Positions 28,914-36,644 of a DNA stretch of 64,000 nucleotides are shown in pieces (the stretch's first letter is position 1; every line of letters begins with the position of its first letter). Under the pieces are notes generated by a model. The model saw only the letters and a program-made list of their open reading frames with translations, was not told where the DNA came from and did no database searches. A program made the position numbers and the translations under genes. The DNA is from Streptomyces sp. VRA16 Mangrove soil (GTDB taxonomy: Bacteria; Actinomycetota; Actinomycetes; Streptomycetales; Streptomycetaceae), in the NCBI RefSeq assembly GCF_017377775.1, contig NZ_JAFVLN010000013.1, positions 186,001-250,000 on the forward strand. The letters run 5' to 3'.

Positions 28914-28931
28914 TATCTCGATGTCGAGATA
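28914..28931. promoter_or_regulatory. TATCTCGA-TG-TCGAGATA dyad
   Basis: An 18-bp operator-like sequence with perfect 8-bp arms lies between the aconitase promoter and the lipoprotein gene's end, about 142 bp upstream of aconitase. It has the form of a MarR- or TetR-type binding site. The rest of 28773-29008 carries no gene. Confidence 0.55.
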
Positions 28932-29008
28932 ACTCTAGTACATCGACCGCCGGTGCCATCAAGCGGTTGCCGTTCCATCGTCGTACGACACCCCGGGGTG
29001 CACCAGCG

Positions 29009-29668
29009 CTACAGGGAGGGCGCCGCCTTCAGGCCGCCGTCGTCGACGCACTTGAGCTGCTTGGCCATGGCCAGGGAGAAGGAGTGGGCGAGGGTCACGT
29101 AGGCGCGCTTCAGCTGCTTCGGATCCGTGTCGGGCTCATGGAGCACGTCCGGGTTCTGGACATCGACGGTGATGTGGGCGGCCTCGGAGGAGGGCGCGTT
29201 CTTGGTACGGCAGGCGAAGGAGACGAAGGCGGCGTTGATCGCGCCACCGGCCTGCTCGCCCACCGGGAACAGGGTGTACTTCGAGGCGGGGGGCCCGTCC
29301 GGGGCGGTGTCCCACGTCCACCAGGTGAGGCGCAGCTCCCCGACGCGGGAATCGTCCGGCGAGTAGATCCGGCAGATGTCGCCCTTCGCTCTGGTCGTGG
29401 AGGCGGTCGTGCGGGACAGCTCCGCGGCGGCGGCCGCGACGGTCGCCTTCTTGCCGGAGTCCTCGAACCGGTCGGCTCCCGTGATCAGCTTGAGGGCCTT
29501 GCCCCCGTCCTCGGACACCGCGGCGCCGCCGCAGAGCTCCCGGGCCCCGACCGAGGCGTCGGGCTTCTTCTCGCCGTCGCCCGAGCCGCAGCCCGCGACG
29601 GCGAGCGCCAGAAGGCCGGCCACGAGCACACCGCGGACCCCGTGCGTCCTGGTGGGGGTGGTGATCAT
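29009..29668 (-). CDS. Putative lipoprotein of unknown function
   Basis: 219 residues. The signal sequence VRGVLVAGLLALAVAGC ends with lipobox AVAGC, so it should be anchored on the outer face of the membrane. The mature part starts with a charged linker (GSGDGEKKPDAS), has three further cysteines (ELCGG, DICRIY, SFACRT), one more near the end (LKCVDDG), and predicted mixed secondary structure. I do not recognise the domain. It follows the 780-residue WXG-like gene by 23 bp in the same direction, so it belongs to that operon and may be the surface partner of the two ESX-like proteins. Confidence 0.75.
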   Translation of the reverse strand: MITTPTRTHGVRGVLVAGLLALAVAGCGSGDGEKKPDASVGARELCGGAAVSEDGGKALKLITGADRFEDSGKKATVAAAAAELSRTTASTTRAKGDICRIYSPDDSRVGELRLTWWTWDTAPDGPPASKYTLFPVGEQAGGAINAAFVSFACRTKNAPSSEAAHITVDVQNPDVLHEPDTDPKQLKRAYVTLAHSFSLAMAKQLKCVDDGGLKAAPSL

Positions 29669-29691
29669 CAGAGTCCTGTGTCCTTCTGCGT

Positions 29692-32034
29692 TCAGCCCGT
29701 TTCCGGGTCGTTGCCCTGCTGGTTCTCGCGGTCGTTGCCGGTGGCGTAGCCGATCCGCATGGCTTCCTTGAGGTCCTGGCCGAGCTCGCTGTCGGAGGTC
29801 ACGCCGTTGCGCTGCATGAACTCCTCCATCGGCGACTCCGCCAGGCTCTCGCCCGAGGAGTAGACCTTGGTCTTCTCCTCGCGTGTGAGCTCCTCGATCT
29901 TCTCCTTGTGCTCGTCGACCGAGTTGTCGGAGATGTCACCGACCATCTGCCCGATGCCCTGTTCCAGCGCGCCGCTGGCGGTGTCCGTGGCCAGCGGGAT
30001 CAGGACCGCGGCGGTGCCCACCGCGGCCGTCGCGGGCAGGAAGGCCACGCCCGCCGCCACCCCGACGCCCGCCCCGAACTCGATCCAGCCGGCCCGCTTG
30101 GCGACCGCCTTCTCGTAGTCCTCGTGGGTCTTGAGGTTGGTGGCCTCGACCTGGTCCGCCCGGGACTGGTCGAGCATGCCCTGCACCTCGGCGCCGACGT
30201 GGACGGTCGACCTGGCCGCGCCCGCGTCGATCTTGCCGTCGGCGCCGACCTGTCCCTCCAGGACGCTGCGGCTGTAGACCTGCTCGGCGGCCGAGACGGT
30301 GGCGTAGGCGTCGGGGTGCTGGCCGAGGGAGCTGAGGAAGCCGCGGGCGACACTGCGTCCGTTGCCGTCGGTGGTGTCGGAGAAGTCCAGGTGCCCCTTG
30401 CCGTCGCCGCCCGGCGCGAAGGGGCTGTTCGGATCGTTCTTGTCGAGCGCCCAGTTGATGTCGTCGATGTACCCGGCGCCCATCGTGCCGAGGCTGTCGG
30501 ACAGCGCCTCCTGCGTCTTGAGCAGGCCCGCGTCCGAGCCGTACTTCTCCATGACCTTCTGCATGACCGCGGCGTTGGCCTCGTCCTTGACCACATGGGC
30601 GTCCGGGTCCCCGGCGGGATAGCCGAGGGTCGCGGCCTCCAGTGCGTGACCCAGAGCGTCCGGCATGTGGTTGAGGGAGCCCTCCAGCTCCTTCTGGTCG
30701 AGGGAGTTGACGTCGCCGAAGCTCTCCCACTTGTCCGTGCCGAAGAAGTCGAGGTAGTTGTCGATCGCCGCGCCGTCGGCCTTGCCGAGGTCGGCCGTCG
30801 CACCCTTGTTGACCGTGCCGTCCTCGTTGTACGCGGTCGGCGGGTCGTTGAAGAAGTGCTTGGCCGCGTCCGGGCTGTTGCCGAGCGCCTCCAGCATCGC
30901 GGTCGTCGGGTCGTAGCCCGCCCCGTTGACCCCGGACGGGTTGAACGGGTTCTTGAACGGGCTGTTCACCACCTTGTTCCCGGCGAACATGTACGGGTCC
31001 TTCTGGTGCAGCTGCGCCACATGCTCCGCGATCGGGTTGAGGAACTGCTTGTCGTAGTTCCCGTACCGCATGATGCCGCCGAGCAGCTGGTAGCCGAACG
31101 GCCCGTTGGAGTCGTACTTGGCCAGCGGGATGCGCTCGGTGCCGAGCTTGCGCAGCTCCGGGCCCCACTTGTCGCTGAACTCCTTGTCGTGGGAGGCCGT
31201 CGCGAGGTTGAGGCCCAGGTTGCGCTGGAGTTCCTGGACGTCCTTGAGGCGCTCCTTGTCGACCTTCCCGTACTCGTACGTGTCGGTGGAGAGCTGGCCG
31301 AAGAAGGCGAGGGACTTCTCGGGGCCGAGCTTGTTGTAGAAGTCCTTCGCGAACTCCGGGGACTTGGCGTTGTCCGCGAGGAGTTCGTTGAGGGCCTGGA
31401 GCTCGGTGTGGGTGATGTCGCGGCCCTTGGCGGCCAGGGCGGCGGCCCGGTCGGCCTCCTCCTGGTCCATCTTCGTGTACTTCGGGGCGCTGAAGTCCTT
31501 GCTGTCGGTGACGTTGGCTTCGAGGGAGTTCTTGAAGGACACGTCGGTGTCGTTGCAGTTGTCGACGATGAGGTCGATCCTCTTCTGCCACGATTCGATG
31601 TTCTGCCGCTCCTGGTGCAGCAGGTCCGGGTAGTCCGGATCGTGGCGGGCCGCCGGCTGCTCCGACAGCGGATGGCGCGCGGTGACCTTGCCCCGGGCGT
31701 CCACGCTGATGCCGGCCGCGGGACCCTCGTGGTCGCGGATGTCGGTCAGGTCGTCCTTGGCCTTCTTGATGGCCTCGTAGCCCTCCTGAAGGATCAGCTT
31801 GACGCCCTTGGCCTCGGCTGCCGCGTCCGTGAACTCCTTGGCCGTCTTGCCGATGAACTCCTTGGTGACCTCCGCGTTCACGCCCGCCCAGTCGGCCGCG
31901 TTCGCCCGCGCCAGCATGCCCTTGTCGGCGTCCCCCGCCAGGGTGTCCAGCTTGCCCGCCATCTCGGCCCAGTCGTCGGCCGCGGCCTTCAGCTTGCCCA
32001 CCGGCGCGTCGATGATGTCCTCGTACTTCAGCAT
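29692..32034 (-). CDS. Large WXG/ESX-like protein of unknown function
   Basis: 780 residues. The first 100 are helical and resemble a WXG100/LXG-type entry domain (PVGKLKAAADDWAEMAGKLD, AADWAGVNAEVTKEFIG), followed by a long middle region rich in helices and short FG/NP loops with no family I can name. A hydrophobic patch (GVGVAAGVAFLPATAAVGTA) lies near residue 660, and the tail is acidic. There is no Sec or Tat signal, as expected for type VII substrates. The 28-bp gap to the small upstream gene and 23-bp gap to the lipoprotein gene indicate one operon. It could be a secreted effector or a structural surface protein; no type VII machinery is in the window. Confidence 0.72.
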   Translation of the reverse strand: MLKYEDIIDAPVGKLKAAADDWAEMAGKLDTLAGDADKGMLARANAADWAGVNAEVTKEFIGKTAKEFTDAAAEAKGVKLILQEGYEAIKKAKDDLTDIRDHEGPAAGISVDARGKVTARHPLSEQPAARHDPDYPDLLHQERQNIESWQKRIDLIVDNCNDTDVSFKNSLEANVTDSKDFSAPKYTKMDQEEADRAAALAAKGRDITHTELQALNELLADNAKSPEFAKDFYNKLGPEKSLAFFGQLSTDTYEYGKVDKERLKDVQELQRNLGLNLATASHDKEFSDKWGPELRKLGTERIPLAKYDSNGPFGYQLLGGIMRYGNYDKQFLNPIAEHVAQLHQKDPYMFAGNKVVNSPFKNPFNPSGVNGAGYDPTTAMLEALGNSPDAAKHFFNDPPTAYNEDGTVNKGATADLGKADGAAIDNYLDFFGTDKWESFGDVNSLDQKELEGSLNHMPDALGHALEAATLGYPAGDPDAHVVKDEANAAVMQKVMEKYGSDAGLLKTQEALSDSLGTMGAGYIDDINWALDKNDPNSPFAPGGDGKGHLDFSDTTDGNGRSVARGFLSSLGQHPDAYATVSAAEQVYSRSVLEGQVGADGKIDAGAARSTVHVGAEVQGMLDQSRADQVEATNLKTHEDYEKAVAKRAGWIEFGAGVGVAAGVAFLPATAAVGTAAVLIPLATDTASGALEQGIGQMVGDISDNSVDEHKEKIEELTREEKTKVYSSGESLAESPMEEFMQRNGVTSDSELGQDLKEAMRIGYATGNDRENQQGNDPETG

Positions 32035-32062
32035 GGTGAAGATCCCCCGCCAGGTGGTTCGG

Positions 32063-32491
32063 CTACTTCAGATACTCGGACAGCTTGGACACGGCGGCCA
32101 GGTCTCCCTGGACCTTCACCTCGTCCTTGGCGTGCTGGGCCTTGGAGTAGTCGAGGTGGTTGGAGATCTGCGCGCAGGCGTCGAGCAGCGTCTTGAGGTG
32201 GGTGTTCCACCGGTCGTGCACCTTGAGCAGCGCGGAACCGCAGGCGAACTCGCCGTTGGTCAGCGCGATCGCCGCGTCGAAGGTGGCGGGCCTGGCCAGG
32301 TCGCCCTCCTTGGAGAGCCGGGTGCGCAGTTCGTAGGCGTCGTTTCCGATCCGCCCCAGTTCGTCCCGGTTGACCACCAGGTCGGCGCCGCCTCCCCCGC
32401 CGCCCTCGGCGGGAACGCTGTTGAGCCGCATGGAGCCGCGGCGTTCCGCAGCCGCGTCCCGCAGCCCGGCCCATTCCTCGTCGAACGACAT
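32063..32491 (-). CDS. Small ESAT-6/WXG100-like helical protein
   Basis: 142 residues from an ATG at 32491 with GAGGTGGGA upstream; the frame is open further but lacks a start signal there. It begins MSFDEEWAGLRDAAAERRGS, has a glycine-rich linker (six glycines), and a helical C-terminal half with the W of VHDRWNTHLKTLLDACAQI in the position of the WXG turn. Size and helix-turn-helix character suit a heterodimer partner of the 780-residue protein encoded 28 bp downstream. It heads the three-gene operon. Secretion through a type VII system is inferred, not shown. Confidence 0.68.
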   Translation of the reverse strand: MSFDEEWAGLRDAAAERRGSMRLNSVPAEGGGGGGADLVVNRDELGRIGNDAYELRTRLSKEGDLARPATFDAAIALTNGEFACGSALLKVHDRWNTHLKTLLDACAQISNHLDYSKAQHAKDEVKVQGDLAAVSKLSEYLK

Positions 32492-32579
32492 GAGTCCCAC
32501 CTCACCGGCCGCCCCCGTCGGATCCTCGCGGCCACGAATGCTGCGTACGGTAACCGCTTCACTCATGACAACGTCAAGA

Positions 32580-32596
32580 GTTCGAAAAGATCGAAC
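32580..32596. promoter_or_regulatory. GTTCGA-N5-TCGAAC dyad in a divergent promoter region
   Basis: Perfect 6-bp arms around AAAGA, midway between the ESX-like operon (start 32491) and the MBL gene (start 32648). It could control either direction; the regulator is unknown. Confidence 0.4.
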
Positions 32597-32635
32597 CAAC
32601 GAACACCCCGCACATCCCCGCGCTGCGGGGTCCGA

Positions 32636-32641
32636 TAGCGT
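32636..32641 (+). promoter_or_regulatory. -10 element for a leaderless MBL transcript
   Basis: TAGCGT fits the Streptomyces TANNNT -10 pattern and ends exactly 6 nt before the ATG at 32648. No Shine-Dalgarno sequence precedes that ATG, so transcription probably starts at the A of the start codon. Confidence 0.55.
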
Positions 32642-32647
32642 CCGGCA

Positions 32648-33403
32648 ATGACCAGTGACCTCCGTCTCACCGTCCTCGGCAGCGCCACGCCCTACCCCGC
32701 CGCGGACAACCCCTGCTCCGGATATCTCGTGACGGCGGGCGGCACCCGGCTGTGGGTGGACGCGGGCAGCGGGACGCTCGGCGCGCTGCAGCGGCACGCG
32801 CGACTCGACGAGGTCGACGCGATCTGGATCTCCCATCTGCACGCCGACCACACCGCGGACCTGCTCACCGCCTACTACGCCCTGCTGTACGCGGACATCC
32901 GGCTCGACGCGCCGCTCCCGCTGTACGGGCCGCCCGGCGTCGCGGACCGGCTCGCGGACTTCCTCACGCACGGCGAGCGGCGCAGTCCGGTGGAGCGGGC
33001 GTTCGAGGTGCGGGAGCTGACGGACGGACAGCGGGCGCGGGTGGGCGCGCTGGAGCTGACGTCGCGGGAGGTGGCGCACGGGATGCCCGCGTTCGCGCTG
33101 CGCGTGGAGCACGAGGGACGGTCGCTGACGTACTCGGGGGACAGCGCGCCGTGCGCCGCGCTCACCGAACTGGCCACCGGGTGCGGGACGCTGCTGTGCG
33201 AGGCCGACGGCGACGACGGCGAAGGGGTGCACCACTCGCCGGAGGAGGCCGGGGCGACGGCCACGGCCGCGGGTGCGCGGCGGCTGATCGTGACGCACGT
33301 GGGGCGGGCGGTCGGGCCCGGGGCCGCCGTGACCCGTGCGGCCACCGCGTTCGCGGGGCCGGTGGCGTACGCGGCGCCGGGCGCGGTGTTTCCCGTCGAC
33401 TGA
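32648..33403 (+). CDS. Metallo-beta-lactamase-fold hydrolase, RNase Z-like
   Basis: 251 residues. It begins LRLTVLGSATPYPAADNPCS, typical of the ElaC/RNase Z branch, and carries the metal motif SHLHADHTAD (residues about 61-70), GDSAP and a late THVGR histidine. The EADGDDGEGVHHSPEEAG segment matches the RNase Z/arylsulfatase-like lineage. It lacks the long flexible arm of true tRNase Z, so it may be a general phosphodiesterase or sulfatase-like hydrolase. The start is set by a leaderless -10 box. It is divergent from the ESX-like operon and 53 bp ahead of a DUF4236 gene. Confidence 0.88.
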   Translation: MTSDLRLTVLGSATPYPAADNPCSGYLVTAGGTRLWVDAGSGTLGALQRHARLDEVDAIWISHLHADHTADLLTAYYALLYADIRLDAPLPLYGPPGVADRLADFLTHGERRSPVERAFEVRELTDGQRARVGALELTSREVAHGMPAFALRVEHEGRSLTYSGDSAPCAALTELATGCGTLLCEADGDDGEGVHHSPEEAGATATAAGARRLIVTHVGRAVGPGAAVTRAATAFAGPVAYAAPGAVFPVD

Positions 33404-33456
33404 GCGGTGCGGCCGGCGCGTCGACTGATCGCGGGGTGCGCGGGTACCCGTACGCC

Positions 33457-33672
33457 ATGCCTCTCACATTCCGCAAGAGCTTCAGGATCCTTCCCGGGGT
33501 ACGCCTCAACATCAACCGGCGGTCCTGGTCGGTCACGACGGGCGGCGGGCGGCACGGGCCGCGGCACACGCACAGCAGCACCGGGCGCAGGACCACGTCG
33601 ATGGACCTGCCCGGCCCGTTCGGCTGGCGGCGCACGCGCACCGCTCGCGCGGGGCGGCGCAGCAAGCGCTGA
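33457..33672 (+). CDS. Small basic DUF4236 protein
   Basis: 71 residues starting MPLTFRKSFRILPGVRLNIN, the diagnostic DUF4236 opening (FRKS-x-x-I-x-PGVRLN-x-x) followed by SVTTGGG and a long arginine-rich tail. Function of the family is unknown. It is highly basic and could bind nucleic acid or membrane phospholipid. The ribosome-binding site is not obvious. It lies 53 bp after the MBL gene and 63 bp before the HTH-MurA gene in the same direction. Confidence 0.8.
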   Translation: MPLTFRKSFRILPGVRLNINRRSWSVTTGGGRHGPRHTHSSTGRRTTSMDLPGPFGWRRTRTARAGRRSKR

Positions 33673-33708
33673 CGCCCCGTCACCCGAGTGGACCCCCCAG
33701 AATGCGTC

Positions 33709-33729
33709 ATCTCATATCTGAGATAATCT
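33709..33729 (+). promoter_or_regulatory. Operator dyad over a leaderless promoter of the HTH-MurA gene
   Basis: ATCTCA (33709-33714) and TGAGAT (33719-33724) form a perfect dyad. It directly touches a -10 box TAATCT (33724-33729) that ends 6 nt before the ATG at 33736, the geometry of leaderless transcription. A repressor on the dyad would block RNA polymerase, and the XRE domain encoded by this very gene is the obvious candidate. Confidence 0.62.
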
Positions 33730-33735
33730 GCCCCT

Positions 33736-35262
33736 ATGGCAGACGACTACCTCGTACGCATCGGCAAGCTCATCCGCGACGCCCGCCAGCACCGGGGCTG
33801 GACGCAGACCCAGCTTGCCGAGGCGCTCGGCACCAGCCAGAGCGCCGTCAACCGGATCGAGCGCGGCAACCAGAACATCAGCCTTGAGATGATCGCCCGG
33901 ATCGGCGAGGCCCTCGACAGTGAGATCGTGTCCCTCGGGTACGCGGGTCCGATGCATCTGCGCGTGGTCGGCGGGCGCCGGCTGTCCGGCTCGATCGACG
34001 TCAAGACGAGCAAGAACGCGTGCGTGGCGCTGCTGTGCGCGTCGCTGCTGAACGACGGGCGCACGGTGCTGCGCCGCGTGGCCCGGATCGAAGAGGTCTA
34101 CCGTCTCCTTGAGGTCCTCAACTCCATCGGTGTGCGCACCCGTTGGATCAATGACGGGGTCGACCTGGAGATCGTGCCGCCGGCCGATCTCGACATGGGC
34201 GCGATCGACGCGGAGGCGGCCCGCCGCACCCGCTCGATCATCATGTTCCTCGGTCCGCTGCTGCACCGCATGGACCGCTTCAAGCTGCCGTACGCGGGCG
34301 GTTGCGACCTCGGCACGCGCACGATCGAGCCGCACATGATCGCGCTGCGCCGGTTCGGCCTGGACATCGCCGCGACCGAGGGGCTCTACCACGCCGAGGT
34401 GGAGCGCATCTCCCCCGACCGCCCGATCGTGCTGACCGAGCGCGGCGACACGGTGACGGAGAACGCGCTGCTGGCCGCGGCCCGTCACGACGGCACGACG
34501 GTCATCCGCAACGCGTCCTCCAACTACATGGTCCAGGACCTGTGCTTCTTCCTGGAGGCGCTCGGCGTCAAGGTCGAGGGCATCGGCACCACGACGCTGA
34601 CCGTGCACGGCCTCCCGCACATCGACGTCGACGTGGACTACTCGCCGTCCGAGGACCCGGTCGAGGCGATGAGCCTGCTCGCCGCCGCGGTGGTCACGGA
34701 GTCCGAACTCACCGTGAAGCGGGTGCCGATCGAGTTCCTGGAGATCGAGCTCGCCGTCCTGGAGGAGATGGGCCTCGACCACGACCGCTCGGCGGAGTAC
34801 GTCGCGGACAACGGCCGCACGCGTCTGGTCGACCTCACGGTCCGCCCCTCCAAACTGGAGGCGCCGATCGACAAGATCCACCCGATGCCGTTCCCGGGCC
34901 TGAACATCGACAACGTCCCGTTCTTCGCGGCGATCGCGGCCTCGGCCCAGGGCAAGACCCTGATCCACGACTGGGTCTACGACAACCGCGCGATCTACCT
35001 GACGGACCTCAACCGCCTCGGCGGCCGCCTCCAGCTCCTCGACCCGCACCGGGTGCTGGTGGAGGGCCCGACGCGCTGGCGCGCGGCGGAGATGATGTGC
35101 CCGCCGGCCCTGCGCCCCGCGGTCGTCGTGCTGCTGGCGATGATGGCGGCCGAGGGCACGTCGGTGCTGCGCAACGTGTACGTCATCAACCGCGGTTACG
35201 AGGATCTGGCCGAGCGGCTCAACTCCGTGGGCGCGCAGATCGAGACGTTCCGCGACATCTGA
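33736..35262 (+). CDS. XRE-type HTH fused to a MurA-like enolpyruvyl transferase
   Basis: 508 residues. Residues 5-70 are a complete XRE helix-turn-helix (WTQTQLAEALGTSQSAVNRI, then ERGNQNISLEMIARIGEAL). From about residue 76 (LRVVGGRRLSGSIDVKTSKN) the rest is a full UDP-GlcNAc enolpyruvyl transferase domain. The catalytic cysteine position is kept in AGGCDLGTRTIEPH, but the loop departs from canonical GGC-x-IGxRPVD. KNAC replaces the usual KNA-A. It corresponds to the second MurA of S. coelicolor (SCO5998). It could make the cell-wall precursor UDP-GlcNAc-enolpyruvate, act as a UDP-GlcNAc-sensing repressor, or both. The promoter dyad supports autoregulation. Confidence 0.9.
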   Translation: MADDYLVRIGKLIRDARQHRGWTQTQLAEALGTSQSAVNRIERGNQNISLEMIARIGEALDSEIVSLGYAGPMHLRVVGGRRLSGSIDVKTSKNACVALLCASLLNDGRTVLRRVARIEEVYRLLEVLNSIGVRTRWINDGVDLEIVPPADLDMGAIDAEAARRTRSIIMFLGPLLHRMDRFKLPYAGGCDLGTRTIEPHMIALRRFGLDIAATEGLYHAEVERISPDRPIVLTERGDTVTENALLAAARHDGTTVIRNASSNYMVQDLCFFLEALGVKVEGIGTTTLTVHGLPHIDVDVDYSPSEDPVEAMSLLAAAVVTESELTVKRVPIEFLEIELAVLEEMGLDHDRSAEYVADNGRTRLVDLTVRPSKLEAPIDKIHPMPFPGLNIDNVPFFAAIAASAQGKTLIHDWVYDNRAIYLTDLNRLGGRLQLLDPHRVLVEGPTRWRAAEMMCPPALRPAVVVLLAMMAAEGTSVLRNVYVINRGYEDLAERLNSVGAQIETFRDI

Positions 35263-35275
35263 TCCGGCGGGACCG

Positions 35276-35306
35276 GGCGGCGGCCACCCCTGCGGTGGCC
35301 GCCGCC
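35276..35306. terminator. Bidirectional terminator after HTH-MurA
   Basis: GGCGGCGGCCACC (35276-35288) pairs perfectly with GGTGGCCGCCGCC (35294-35306) around a 5-nt loop, between two convergent genes. Confidence 0.85.
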
Positions 35307-35311
35307 GTGCG

Positions 35312-36448
35312 TCAGTGGGCCACGGGGCAGGTCGCCGTGCCCGAGGCGACCGTGTTGTAGGACGGTGCGGACAGGGTCGTCACCGTGTTACTGCCGAGCT
35401 GGTTGAGGATCTCGTCGGAGAGCAGGTCCTGCTGGCCCTTGAGGGCGTCGGCGACCACCGTGTCCTTGGGGAACACCATCTCGGCGGCGACGTTGTCCTG
35501 CACGATGCGGGCGAGGTTGTCGAGGGCGGTGAAGACCGGGTCGGCCGGCGGCTCCAGGCCGGGCAGGTCGATCAGGTGGGTGGCGACCTTCGCCGCGTTC
35601 ATGCAGTCCTTGAGGATGATGGTGTTCTGGTTGAGCACGCTGGTCGTCCACTGCGAGATCACCACGCAGTACAGATCGGCCCACGCCACCTCGCCGACCT
35701 TGGCGCGCCAGGTCTTCATGATCTGCTGCACGCCCGCGATCTGGGCCTTCGAGGCATGCTCCATGTTGACGCGGATGTCGGGGTAGACGCTGCCCGAGAA
35801 GTCCTCGAAGGACTTCATGTCGAAGTGCTCGGTCGCCACCGCGTTCTTGATGAAGGCGAGGCCCGCGTCGAGGATGTGGCCGCAGGACGTGGTCAGCTCG
35901 GCGGGGAGGTTCGCGGAGGCGAGGTTCCCGCGGGCCGTGCCGAGCTTGGCGGCGTAGGCGTTGAGGGGCTCGATCCATGCGGTGGACGTGTCGTCGTTGA
36001 ACGCGACCATGACGAGGTCGTGCGGGTCGATGCGGTCGGCGTTCGGCAGGTTCGGGATCTTGTCCGCCAGATAGGAGGCGATCACCGAGAAGATGCCGAG
36101 CGGGACGTGAGCGATGGACTTGGCCAGCTCGAACGTCTGGGACACGGGGTTGGCCGACTCCTGGCCGTCCTTGGTCACGAGGGTGAAGCGGCCGCCCTTC
36201 GCGTCGTTCTGCACGACGACCACGGGCGACAGGTGTTTGATCAACTCGGCTTTCAGGGTGGCGTAGTTGGCGCGCATCCCGGCGTTCACGGCGAAGATCG
36301 AGTCGCGCGCCTGTTCCTGGGAGACCGCTTCCGCGGCCACGGTGCCCGCCGTCGAGGTGTCCGCGGCACTCGGAGTCGCCGAGTAGCCGATCAGGGCCGC
36401 GGTACCGATGCCGGTGGCGCTGCCGATAAACCCTCTGCGCGTAGCCAT
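35312..36448 (-). CDS. Tat-exported protein of unknown function
   Basis: 378 residues from the ATG at 36448, which has GGAG 11 nt upstream; an ATG 15 bp earlier has none. The leader MATRRGFIGSATGIGTAALI is a twin-arginine signal, ending before an alanine/threonine-rich linker. The mature part is mostly helical, with NAGMRANYATLKAELIKHLS early on and two or three cysteines (SCGH, LYCVV, DCMNA). No enzymatic motif is visible. Tat export suggests it folds, perhaps with a cofactor, before secretion. It is monocistronic; upstream lies a G-rich direct repeat and the hydrolase operon's terminator. Confidence 0.75.
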   Translation of the reverse strand: MATRRGFIGSATGIGTAALIGYSATPSAADTSTAGTVAAEAVSQEQARDSIFAVNAGMRANYATLKAELIKHLSPVVVVQNDAKGGRFTLVTKDGQESANPVSQTFELAKSIAHVPLGIFSVIASYLADKIPNLPNADRIDPHDLVMVAFNDDTSTAWIEPLNAYAAKLGTARGNLASANLPAELTTSCGHILDAGLAFIKNAVATEHFDMKSFEDFSGSVYPDIRVNMEHASKAQIAGVQQIMKTWRAKVGEVAWADLYCVVISQWTTSVLNQNTIILKDCMNAAKVATHLIDLPGLEPPADPVFTALDNLARIVQDNVAAEMVFPKDTVVADALKGQQDLLSDEILNQLGSNTVTTLSAPSYNTVASGTATCPVAH

Positions 36449-36520
36449 CTTCGTCTTCTCCATGAGGTTCTGGTGGGCTGTCTCTTGGGTGCTGGGGGGA
36501 TCTGGTGCATGGGGGGAAAC

Positions 36521-36555
36521 CTTTGGCTGGGGGGATCAACTGGGGGGATCAACTG
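36521..36555. repeat. Short G-rich direct repeats CTGGGGGGATCAA
   Basis: CTGGGGGGATCAA occurs twice in tandem, with related CTGGGGGGATCTG at about 36489 and CATGGGGGGAAA between. They lie 40-110 bp upstream of the Tat-exported protein gene. They may be slippage products or promoter spacing elements; no function is evident. Confidence 0.45.
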
Positions 36556-36590
36556 GGTTGACCGGCGGGCGCGTTGGGGGCGCGCCCTTC

Positions 36591-36624
36591 GGCGGGGAGA
36601 GGGGCCCGGGCCTCTCTCCCCGCC
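36591..36624. terminator. Terminator of the isochorismatase-fold pair
   Basis: GGCGGGGAGAG (36591-36601) pairs perfectly with CTCTCCCCGCC (36614-36624), 20 nt past the stop of the lipoprotein hydrolase on the minus strand. Confidence 0.8.
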
Positions 36625-36644
36625 GGGGGTTCACGGGCGGAGCG

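Noticed and set aside
29908..32196. 762-codon open frame antisense to the WXG-like protein
   Set aside because: Shadow composition; the minus-strand gene has operon spacing and normal codon use.
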